NCBI GenBank assembly: GCA_016867505.1 | Contig: VGJH01000032.1 | Coordinates: forward strand, 1 to 9,003 | Length of the DNA stretch: 9,003 nt | Source of the DNA: Candidatus Bathyarchaeota archaeon | GTDB lineage: Archaea > Thermoproteota > Bathyarchaeia > TCS64 | Direction: 5' to 3' | Shown: one piece after another, positions 1 through 5,832 of the stretch | How the letters are laid out: each line of letters opens with the position of its first letter | How positions within the stretch are numbered: position 1 is the first letter of the stretch | Position numbers and translations under genes: made by a program | Notes under the pieces: model-generated | The model's input: the letters and a program-made list of their open reading frames with translations, nothing else | Told to the model about the DNA's origin: nothing | Databases searched by the model: none

Positions 1-165
1 TTAAGCGATCTCTTCTTGAAGAAAGCGAAGCTTTGGCTGGATAGGGGTACAATGTTTGGTAATGGTGGTTCTGGTTTCATGCGAATCAATATTGCTTGCC
101 CAAAAAGTCTTTTAATTCAGGCTTTGGAGAGGCTGGAAAAAGCAGTCATAGAGTTGAAGAAGTAA
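1..165 (+). CDS. MalY/PatB-type PLP-dependent aminotransferase / C-S lyase, C-terminal end only
   Basis: The gene enters from the left edge in frame 1 and stops with TAA at 163-165, leaving 54 codons. The stretch FGNGGSGFMRINIACP followed by a helix (SLLIQALERLEKAV) resembles the C-terminal end of fold-type I PLP enzymes of the MalY/PatB group, where GEGGxGFMRLNxACPR is typical. The Arg in FMRIN is the expected carboxylate-binding arginine of the substrate. Family members are cystathionine beta-lyases or related aminotransferases acting in the cytoplasm. The catalytic lysine and most of the protein lie outside the window, so lyase and aminotransferase cannot be told apart. The 110 bp to the next gene suggest a separate transcript. 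Confidence 0.75.
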   Translation, partial: LSDLFLKKAKLWLDRGTMFGNGGSGFMRINIACPKSLLIQALERLEKAVIELKK

Positions 166-167
166 AT

Positions 168-194
168 ACTTTATTTTTTACACTTTTTCTCATT
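168..194 (+). terminator. T-rich transcription end after the aminotransferase gene
   Basis: Directly after the TAA there are two T-rich runs (TTTATTTTTTA and CTTTTTCTC). Archaeal RNA polymerase can terminate at such oligo-T stretches without a hairpin. No stem is seen here, so this rests on base composition and position only. Confidence 0.35.
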
Positions 195-263
195 CTTATT
201 TTAAAAATCGCTTCACATAAATACCCGTTGGGTTCTTTCGCTTTCATATCAAATCCTTAATTT

Positions 264-269
264 AGGTGA
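264..269 (+). promoter_or_regulatory. Shine-Dalgarno site that sets a TTG start
   Basis: AGGTGA lies six bases before the TTG at 276-278. It matches the archaeal anti-Shine-Dalgarno and supports this non-ATG start. The protein begins just before its first conserved motif, so no longer start is needed. A possible TATA-like element (TTTTAAAAAT, 199-208) lies further upstream and would leave a leader of roughly 45 bases. Confidence 0.65.
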
Positions 270-275
270 AAGATT

Positions 276-2522
276 TTGACTGATGTTGAGGTAGTTCGTG
301 CACGAGAACATAATTTAAAAAATGTTTCAGTCAGCATACCAAAGAAAAAACTAGTTGTGTTCACTGGTGTATCTGGTTCTGGAAAAAGCAGCCTTGTTTT
401 TGACACAATATATCAGGAAGCTCAGCGCCAATTAATTGAGACTTTTAGCAGTTTCGCTAGACGTAGGCTGCCAAAAATTAGTAGGCCTGATGTTGATGAA
501 ATTAGAAATATCTCAACTGCAATCATAATTGATCAGAAAAAGCTTGGCGCGAATCCCAGATCAACGGTTGGGACTGTAACCGAGTTATACACCTACCTGA
601 GGTTACTTTTCAGTCGAAGCGGTGAACCCTTAACATCTGACAGCCGTGCTTTTGGGTTTAATAACCCATACGGGATGTGTCCAGTCTGTAAAGGCATTGG
701 GAATGAGTTGAAGATAGACATTGATGCCTTACTCGATTATGATAAATCCATTAATGAGGGTGGAATCAGACACCCTCATTTTCAGCCAGGTATGGCTAGT
801 TACAGAGTTATTGTCGCTAGCAACTATTTTGACCTAGATAAAAAACTCAGAGACTTTACAAAAGATGAATTGGATAAGCTGCTGTATACTAAGAAGAGCC
901 TTGTTGAGAATCCTATGCCTGGTCAGGTCTACAGAGTATGGTATGAGGGAGTAGTAGAAACCATCCAGAGACGAAGTTTATCCGAAGTTGGTGAAGCTAG
1001 TGTTGTCTCCTCTAAAGGGTTAAGATTCTATAAGAGTCAACCTTGTAAAGCGTGTAATGGAAGCAGAATAAACGAATTTGCACGCAGTGTAAAGTTGTAT
1101 GGCAAAACAATTCCAGAGCTGGTTGAGATGGAGTTCACTGAGCTGCTTCCTTGGTTAGAAAAAAATGATAATCCCATCGCTGAACCGATTTTGCTACGAA
1201 TGCTCCCAATTATTCAGAACCTCGTCGACATTGGAGTAGGCTACTTGAACCTTAACAGAAGCACAGGGACGCTAAGCGGAGGAGAAAGCCAACGAGTAAA
1301 AATGGCAAGCCAGCTTGGATGCGACTTGGTTGATCTGATTTACATTTTCGATGAACCAACGATTGGCTTACACCAGAAAGATATTGGTAAACTCGTTGAC
1401 ATGCTTAAACGATTAAAAGAGAAGGACAACAGCTTGTTTGTTGTTGAACACGACCCTCAGGTGATGCAGGCTTCAGATTGGATCATAGATATTGGTCCAG
1501 GTGCAGGATCATTAGGTGGAAACATCGTTTTTGAGGGAAAATACTCGGATTTGCTGAAATCTGATTCAATCACAGGGAAAATGCTAACCCAATACACAAT
1601 TAACCGTAAAGAAAGAAGGAAACTCGAAAGTTGGTTATCAATAAAAAATGCTAACATTCATAACCTCAAAAACTTGAATGTTGAAATACCAACCAAAGTC
1701 TTTTGCTGCATAACAGGAGTAGCTGGTTCAGGGAAAAGTACATTAATTTTAGACCATTTCGCCAGAGATCATCCCGAAGCAATAGTGATTGATCAATCAC
1801 CAATCGGTAGAAGCATCCGAAGCAATCCTGCAACCTATACGAAGGTTTTTGACATCATTCGGCAAGAATTCGCATCAGCAACAGGTAAAAGCCCATCCCT
1901 CTTCAGCTTCAATGGAGCAGGAGCCTGCCCCAAATGTAAGGGCGCTGGGAGGCTTCAGGTGGAGATGTTCTTCCTTGAAGATGTATCGATGACCTGCGAC
2001 GAGTGCGAAGGGCATAGGTATAGGGATGATGTGTTGGAGCTAAAGTATAGGGGAAAAAGCATTGTTGATGTCCTTCAAATGACTGTTACTGATGCAATAG
2101 AGTTTTTTGAGAATAAGGAGATTAAGCGAAGGCTAAGTCTTCTTGAGGAGGTTGGCTTAGGATATCTGCAGCTTGGGCAAGAGGCTTCAAGTTTAAGTGG
2201 TGGAGAGGCCCAGCGGCTTAAACTTGGCAGAGAGCTGAACAAGCATGGTAACATATACATACTTGACGAACCAACCACTGGTCTCCACATGGCTGATATC
2301 ACCAAGCTTCTTCATGTTATAAACCGCCTCGTAGATGGTGGCAACACATTAATAGTCATAGAACATAACCTTGACATAATCAAGAACGCAGACTGGGTAA
2401 TTGATATGGGTCCAGAAGGTGGCTCAAAAGGCGGAGAAATAATTGCTCTAGGAACCCCCGAACAAGTGGCTCAATCGCCAAAAAGCTATACTGGTGAATA
2501 TCTTCGATTGGTTTTAAAATAG
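276..2522 (+). CDS. uvrA: UvrA-like excinuclease ABC ATPase, short form without UvrB-binding domain
   Basis: A 748-residue protein with two ABC ATPase halves in the UvrA arrangement. Half 1 has Walker A GVSGSGKSS at 31-39, signature LSGGESQR at 333-340, Walker B ending D359-E360 and H-loop His392. Half 2 has Walker A GVAGSGKS at 481-488, signature LSGGEAQR from 640, and Walker B ending D664-E665. Zinc-binding pairs are CPVC (135-138) with CKAC (257-260), and CPKC (551-554) with CDEC (574-577). Classical UvrA has about 940 residues. Here the chain passes from LLFSRSGEP almost directly to FGFNNPYG, so the UvrB-binding domain and the first CxxC pair of the long form are absent. This matches the UvrA2/DrrC type, linked to DNA-damage tolerance or resistance to DNA-binding drugs. 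No uvrB or uvrC lies in the window. The start is TTG. ATPase and DNA binding are secure; the biological role is open. Confidence 0.9.
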   Translation: MTDVEVVRAREHNLKNVSVSIPKKKLVVFTGVSGSGKSSLVFDTIYQEAQRQLIETFSSFARRRLPKISRPDVDEIRNISTAIIIDQKKLGANPRSTVGTVTELYTYLRLLFSRSGEPLTSDSRAFGFNNPYGMCPVCKGIGNELKIDIDALLDYDKSINEGGIRHPHFQPGMASYRVIVASNYFDLDKKLRDFTKDELDKLLYTKKSLVENPMPGQVYRVWYEGVVETIQRRSLSEVGEASVVSSKGLRFYKSQPCKACNGSRINEFARSVKLYGKTIPELVEMEFTELLPWLEKNDNPIAEPILLRMLPIIQNLVDIGVGYLNLNRSTGTLSGGESQRVKMASQLGCDLVDLIYIFDEPTIGLHQKDIGKLVDMLKRLKEKDNSLFVVEHDPQVMQASDWIIDIGPGAGSLGGNIVFEGKYSDLLKSDSITGKMLTQYTINRKERRKLESWLSIKNANIHNLKNLNVEIPTKVFCCITGVAGSGKSTLILDHFARDHPEAIVIDQSPIGRSIRSNPATYTKVFDIIRQEFASATGKSPSLFSFNGAGACPKCKGAGRLQVEMFFLEDVSMTCDECEGHRYRDDVLELKYRGKSIVDVLQMTVTDAIEFFENKEIKRRLSLLEEVGLGYLQLGQEASSLSGGEAQRLKLGRELNKHGNIYILDEPTTGLHMADITKLLHVINRLVDGGNTLIVIEHNLDIIKNADWVIDMGPEGGSKGGEIIALGTPEQVAQSPKSYTGEYLRLVLK

Positions 2523-2540
2523 TTAAGCTAATAAAAATGG

Positions 2541-2561
2541 ATTGTTGTAAATTTCAACGAT
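2541..2561. terminator. Stem-loop between convergent genes
   Basis: ATTGTTG and CAACGAT form a 7-bp stem (one G-U pair) around a 7-base loop. It lies in the 40-bp gap between the ends of the uvrA-like gene and thiN. On the plus strand it runs into TTTT (2561-2564), and on the minus strand into a T-rich stretch (CCATTTTTATT). It could therefore serve both transcripts. The stem is short, so this is a modest call. Confidence 0.4.
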
Positions 2562-2562
2562 T

Positions 2563-3108
2563 TTAGATACGACATACGAGTTCCTTGATGATGTCAAGAA
2601 TCTCTTTTGGTGTTTCAGCTAGAATTGTTGTGGTTGGTTCTATCCCAAATGCTCCTGGGTGGCTGTATGCGTCATAGACTGAGTTTTCGTGTTCTAGGTA
2701 TTTTGCGACTGGGCAATAGTAGTTTGAGCTTTCAGGTGGGAGGTACAATATTTTTTTGCCCATTGTGATTAGAGCTTCAGCGAGATCGATTCCTCCCCTA
2801 ATGACAATGGCTGATCTTTTTGTTGGATCCAGTTTAATTGCTTCTAATACCACCGATGAAATGAACTTTGATCCACCATACTTAACCAAACCACAGGCTT
2901 TTGGTTTCCCACAACTTACAATGACTCTTCCATCGAGTGCTACAACATCATTAATGCTTGCTGGATATGGTTTAGAATAAACAATGTTTACGCCAACTTC
3001 TGGTATAAGCCTCTCTGCTCCCTCGATATGTTCCAGGTTTTTTAAGGCATCAAACACTGCTTTCTCTAATTTATCAGGTTTTAAACTAGTTTTGATTGCA
3101 TTCACCAT
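2563..3108 (-). CDS. thiN: Stand-alone ThiN-type thiamine-phosphate synthase
   Basis: A 181-residue protein that fits the ThiN domain. That domain joins hydroxymethylpyrimidine diphosphate and thiazole phosphate to give thiamine phosphate, and in archaea it is often the C-terminal part of ThiDN. Recognisable stretches are IPEVGVNIVYSKP (35-47, near the start as usual), the central VKYGGSKFISSVVLEAIKLD (75-94, giving GxS/helix), and SHPGAFGIEP (149-157). There is no ThiD part and no DNA-binding helix-turn-helix as in the ThiN-derived regulator ThiR. The ATG at 3108 follows the upstream stop by 13 bases, with only a weak AGGA-like site. A TATA-like GATATATAG about 33 bp upstream could give it its own promoter. 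The TPP riboswitch upstream supports a thiamine role. As I recall, characterised ThiN needs an Arg and a His; His150 is a candidate, but I see no clear Arg partner, so activity is not certain. Confidence 0.75.
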   Translation of the reverse strand: MVNAIKTSLKPDKLEKAVFDALKNLEHIEGAERLIPEVGVNIVYSKPYPASINDVVALDGRVIVSCGKPKACGLVKYGGSKFISSVVLEAIKLDPTKRSAIVIRGGIDLAEALITMGKKILYLPPESSNYYCPVAKYLEHENSVYDAYSHPGAFGIEPTTTILAETPKEILDIIKELVCRI

Positions 3109-3121
3109 TTTTTCTACAATC

Positions 3122-3289
3122 CTAAAAAATTCCTAGACTATATATCATTACTGAGGTAAGGTCATACTCAGCTAAAGGCTGAGGCATAGGCACCATAATC
3201 AGGTTGGTTACTACGGTTAATGCAGTCATGACTGCTAGAAGAGCGATCTTTCCACTCGTTGTTATAAATTTTGACTCCATTCTTTTCAT
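3122..3289 (-). pseudogene. Truncated ECF-type S component (thiamine/HMP uptake candidate), N-terminal stump
   Basis: An open frame of 55 codons from ATG at 3289, or 64 from an in-frame TTG at 3316, ending at TAG 3122-3124. It begins with a basic segment (MKRMESK) and a membrane helix (KIALLAVMTALTVVTNLI), then VPMPQP and the start of a second helix (SVMIYSLGIF). This is the typical N-terminal layout of ECF S components, which have five or six helices in about 160-200 residues. The chain stops inside helix 2, and thiN starts 13 bases later, so roughly two thirds is missing and is not found in another frame nearby. The position right behind a TPP riboswitch suggests the ancestor imported thiamine or its pyrimidine part. 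A deletion remnant is most likely; a short leader peptide is the alternative. Confidence 0.55.
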
Positions 3290-3334
3290 GCATCCTAGAG
3301 GGGATGCAGGCGTCAACCATTAGGCAGGTTGACG
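3289..3334 (-). promoter_or_regulatory. Riboswitch expression platform: two hairpins covering the start codon
   Basis: Reading the minus strand, hairpin A is CGTCAACC / GGTTGACG (3327-3334 with 3311-3318, 8 perfect pairs, loop of 8). Two bases later comes hairpin B, TGCATCC / GGATGCA (3302-3308 with 3289-3295, 7 perfect pairs, loop CCTCTA). The last base of hairpin B is the A of the ATG at 3289-3287, and the stem and loop edge also contain the only AGGA upstream of it (3293-3296). Neither hairpin is followed by a T run, so control of translation fits better than termination. Segments inside both hairpins are complementary to the aptamer. Confidence 0.55.
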
Positions 3335-3339
3335 ATAAG

Positions 3340-3444
3340 CAACATATACCTACGCCAGTATTATCTGGATCAGGTTCACAGGGTCGACGCTTACCATCCT
3401 CTCAGCCGGGCTTCTCCCAGCTCCCCTCTACAAAGTATAAGTTG
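3340..3444 (-). promoter_or_regulatory. TPP riboswitch aptamer (THI element)
   Basis: The minus strand carries the conserved TPP-aptamer core in order: AGGGGAGC (P2, 5' side), a P3 hairpin CTGGG / CCCGG, CTGAGA (3400-3405), a small extra stem GATG / CGTC, ACCC (P2, 3' side), then GAACCTGATC, a P5 stem CCAG / CTGG around ATAATA, and GCGTAGG. The ends close in a P1 stem: CAACTTATAC (3435-3444) with GTATATGTTG (3340-3349), 9 of 10 positions paired. It binds thiamine pyrophosphate and normally lowers expression of thiamine synthesis or uptake genes. Here it precedes the truncated transporter frame and thiN. TPP riboswitches are known in archaea, for example in Thermoplasma. Confidence 0.93.
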
Positions 3445-3465
3445 TTTGAATTATTTACACTTTTT

Positions 3466-3474
3466 GAATTTAAC
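3466..3474 (-). promoter_or_regulatory. Candidate TATA box for the thiamine transcript
   Basis: GTTAAATTC on the minus strand is centred about 26 bp before 3444, the outermost base of the P1 stem. A transcript starting there would begin right at the aptamer. No clear BRE is visible, so the call rests on spacing. Confidence 0.3.
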
Positions 3475-3539
3475 AGGAGATTTTTACTTATTGACTTGGT
3501 TTTAATAATATTTTCTTGTAGAGTGTATTTCAAGGGGTA

Positions 3540-3549
3540 AAAATTAAAT
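3540..3549 (+). promoter_or_regulatory. Candidate TATA box, leaderless transcript of the surface protein gene
   Basis: AAAATTAAAT is centred about 27 bp before the ATG at 3572. No Shine-Dalgarno sequence lies in the bases just before that ATG (ACTATTTATTT). Together these suggest transcription starts at or next to the start codon. Confidence 0.4.
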
Positions 3550-3571
3550 TAGATAATTACACTATTTATTT

Positions 3572-5608
3572 ATGAAAAATTTTTTCTTTTTCCTATTAAT
3601 CTTCTTTTTTTTATTCCCAACTTTAAACTGTTCAGCTATATCAATGGAGTGGAATAATACCTATGGTGGGGCTTATGATGATTATGGTTCTTCTGTTTAT
3701 CCAACATTGAATGGTGGTTTTATAATCGCTGGTTATACTTCCTCATATGGTGTTAATGATGATTTTTATCTGATTTATTGTGATTTCAAGGGTACCCTTA
3801 TATGGAATAAGACTTATGGAGGTTCACAAAGAGATGCGTGTAGTGATGCTAAGCAAACTATAGATGGCGGTTATGTTTTAATTGGGTTCACCTCATCTTT
3901 TGGAGCTGGTTTATCAGATGTATATTTAGTAAAAACAGATTCTTCAGGAAAAATGCAGTTTAATTATACTTATGGTGGAAACAATCTTGATGCAGGTAGC
4001 TCAATACAACAAACAAGCGATGGAGGATACATCATTGTTGGTAATACTTGGTCTTTTGGAGCTTTATCATCTGATGTTTATTTAATAAAAACGGATATTT
4101 TTGGAAATTTAGTCTGGCAGCAACATTATGGTGGAAACAAGCCAGATTATGGGCTCTCAGTTCATCAAACTTCTGACGGTGGCTACATTATAGGTGGTAG
4201 CACTGCTTCATTTGGTGCAGGTGATTGGACTCCTGATTTTTATTTATTAAAAACAGATTATACAGGTAAGCTCTTATGGGATAAAACATACGCTGGAATA
4301 GGTTATGATGTATGCTACTCTGTGGAAGAAACCATTGATGGTGGATATATTTTAGCAGGTACAACAAGTAACAATACAACTGGAGATGTATATGTTGTAA
4401 AGACCGATTCATCGGGTCAGTTACTATGGAATAGAACATACGGTGGAGAAAAAGGTGAAGGAGCAAATTATATTCAACAAACAAGCGATGGTGGATATAT
4501 TATTGCTGGAAATACAGCATCGTTTGGAGCGGGCTCTGTTGACATTTATCTGGTAAAAATCGATTCTTCAGGCAACATGGAATGGAATACAACTGCAGGC
4601 GGAAAACAAAATGATTTGGGATATAATGTTCAGATAACAAAGGATGGAGGCTGCGTTGTTGCTGGTTACACAAATTCTTATGGTGCTGGTAAATATGATG
4701 CTTATCTAGTAAAGTTTAGTGATGTAGTACCCAACCAGCTCCCAAAAGCGGAAGCCGGACTAGATCAGGTAAGTATAGCTGGATCAATAGTTTTCTTTGA
4801 TGGATCAAATTCAACGGATATTGATGGTTCAATAATTAAATATAGCTGGGACTTTGGGGATGGATCACAGAACTCTACTCAAAAGATGACTAATCATGTT
4901 TACCAAGTTCCTGGTAATTTTACAGTAACACTTGTTGTAACTGATAATCGGGGAGGTTCAGCTACTGATCAAATAAACGTCACTATTACTCCAGCAAATA
5001 AGATGCCGATAGCCAATGCAGGACCTGACCAGACCAGCTTCGCTGGCTCAACAGTGACTCTCGATGGATCAATGTCCAGTGATCCAGATGGATCAATCGT
5101 TAAATATAACTGGAATCTTGGTGATGCAAGCATTTTATCAGGAAAAATCATTAATTATACATATGCAAACCCTGGTAACTATACTGTGCTTTTAACTGTT
5201 ATCGATGACAGGGGGGCATCATCTGAAGACACAGTACTAATCACTGTAACTAAGATTCCAGCTAAGGGATCTATTAAAATTTCTATTAAAGACTCTTCCA
5301 ACAAAGCAATTTCAGGTGTTACTGTCTCCTCAACTACACAGCCAACTGGGCAACAGAGTTTAAGTGGTGAAACAGGATCCGAAGGATCTGTTTTATTCTC
5401 TAATCTTACACCAGGCTCCTACATATTCTCAGCTACTAAAAGTGGGTACAGTTTAAAAACAGAGACTATTACTTCCATTTTAGACCAAGTGGTGGAAAAA
5501 ACAATAGTTATTGATGCTCATCAACAAGGAATACCTGGTTACAATTATGAAGTCATATTAATCGGAATGATGATTACTCTATTATTCTTATATGAGAGAA
5601 AAAAATAA
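3572..5608 (+). CDS. Secreted, membrane-anchored seven-repeat propeller / PKD domain protein
   Basis: A 678-residue cell-surface protein. Residues 1-22 form a signal peptide (basic KN, then a long Phe/Leu core). Residues 27-384 hold seven repeats of about 51 residues with the pattern W-N-x-T-Y-G-G ... T-x-DGGY-I-I-x-G-x-T-x-SFGAG-x-DVYLVKTDSSG, which suggests a seven-bladed beta-propeller. Two PKD domains follow (about 393-472 and 481-560), each with DGSxS-D-DGSI-KY-W and a G-DxxG type core. Then comes a carboxypeptidase-regulatory-like beta sandwich (about 565-647). The C-terminus has IPGY (654-657), a helix and the tail YERKK, resembling archaeal PGF-CTERM-like sorting signals. Many N-x-S/T sites suggest N-glycosylation. 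No catalytic residues are recognisable; binding or adhesion at the envelope is an inference. It is flanked by genes on the opposite strand and appears to be a single-gene unit. Confidence 0.85.
   Translation: MKNFFFFLLIFFFLFPTLNCSAISMEWNNTYGGAYDDYGSSVYPTLNGGFIIAGYTSSYGVNDDFYLIYCDFKGTLIWNKTYGGSQRDACSDAKQTIDGGYVLIGFTSSFGAGLSDVYLVKTDSSGKMQFNYTYGGNNLDAGSSIQQTSDGGYIIVGNTWSFGALSSDVYLIKTDIFGNLVWQQHYGGNKPDYGLSVHQTSDGGYIIGGSTASFGAGDWTPDFYLLKTDYTGKLLWDKTYAGIGYDVCYSVEETIDGGYILAGTTSNNTTGDVYVVKTDSSGQLLWNRTYGGEKGEGANYIQQTSDGGYIIAGNTASFGAGSVDIYLVKIDSSGNMEWNTTAGGKQNDLGYNVQITKDGGCVVAGYTNSYGAGKYDAYLVKFSDVVPNQLPKAEAGLDQVSIAGSIVFFDGSNSTDIDGSIIKYSWDFGDGSQNSTQKMTNHVYQVPGNFTVTLVVTDNRGGSATDQINVTITPANKMPIANAGPDQTSFAGSTVTLDGSMSSDPDGSIVKYNWNLGDASILSGKIINYTYANPGNYTVLLTVIDDRGASSEDTVLITVTKIPAKGSIKISIKDSSNKAISGVTVSSTTQPTGQQSLSGETGSEGSVLFSNLTPGSYIFSATKSGYSLKTETITSILDQVVEKTIVIDAHQQGIPGYNYEVILIGMMITLLFLYERKK
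3650..4723 (+). repeat. Seven tandem coding repeats of about 153 bp
   Basis: The region encodes seven consecutive blades starting at the Trp or Phe of residues 27, 79, 131 and so on. At DNA level the copies have diverged, but some blocks are nearly shared: CAACAAACAAGCGATGGxGGATA appears in repeats 3 and 6, and versions of TCTTTTGGAGC occur in several. Blade 5 is the shortest and lacks the SFGAG loop (SNNTTGDVY instead). Blade 7 begins WNTTAGG instead of W-N-x-TYGG and has DGGC in place of DGGY. Confidence 0.75.
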
Positions 5609-5630
5609 CTGGATTTTTTTTATTCTGGTA
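5609..5630 (+). terminator. T-rich transcription end after the surface protein gene
   Basis: Eight T residues (5614-5621) start five bases after the stop codon, followed by TATTCTGG. This fits oligo-T termination in archaea. The remaining gap to 5832 is very AT-rich and holds no open frame or RNA gene that I can recognise. Confidence 0.4.
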
Positions 5631-5739
5631 AGCATCTTAGATAGGATTCAAAATGCACGTTTCACTTTTCAAAGATTTGTATATAGTAAAATTATATTCT
5701 ATAGGCACATTATATTACTTTCACTTTTTTTATTTAATT

Positions 5740-5800
5740 AAAAAATCTTTATTATATGACAATATATTTTTATATAAAGATTGACAAAATCTGCAATCTT
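5740..5800 (-). terminator. Possible transcription end of the regulator-ZIP unit
   Basis: On the minus strand, downstream of the ZIP stop codon, AAGATT / AATCTT can pair (5777-5782 with 5795-5800, 6 bp, loop of 12). After an AT-rich stretch comes a run of six T (5740-5745). The stem is weak and far from the T run, so this is only a plausible end region. Confidence 0.25.
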
Positions 5801-5832
5801 AAGGTTTTTAACACTTCGCAATAACTAGCGTT

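Noticed and set aside
1789..1992. Overlapping plus-strand frame inside the uvrA-like gene
   Set aside because: It lies over the second zinc region of the ATPase, whose own frame is clearly conserved; no independent signal supports it.
3311..3334. Hairpin A as an intrinsic terminator of the riboswitch
   Set aside because: No T run follows on the minus strand, and the frame with its start codon comes directly after, so translational control is the better reading.
3271..3540. Plus-strand open frame of 89 codons
   Set aside because: It runs antisense through the TPP riboswitch and the transporter stump, has no recognisable domain, and is explained by the structured RNA on the other strand.
4188..4484. 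Minus-strand open frame of 98 codons inside the surface protein gene
   Set aside because: Its residue content (many His, Leu and Tyr in periodic blocks) mirrors the repeats of the sense gene; it is a shadow frame.
3650..4723. Repeats as a CRISPR array or DNA-level tandem repeat
   Set aside because: The period of about 153 bp is in frame, the conservation is at protein level, and the copies are diverged, so these are propeller blades.
5609..5832. Hidden small gene or RNA in the AT-rich gap
   Set aside because: No open frame of useful length with a family signature and no convincing RNA structure; only T-rich ends and a weak stem are visible.
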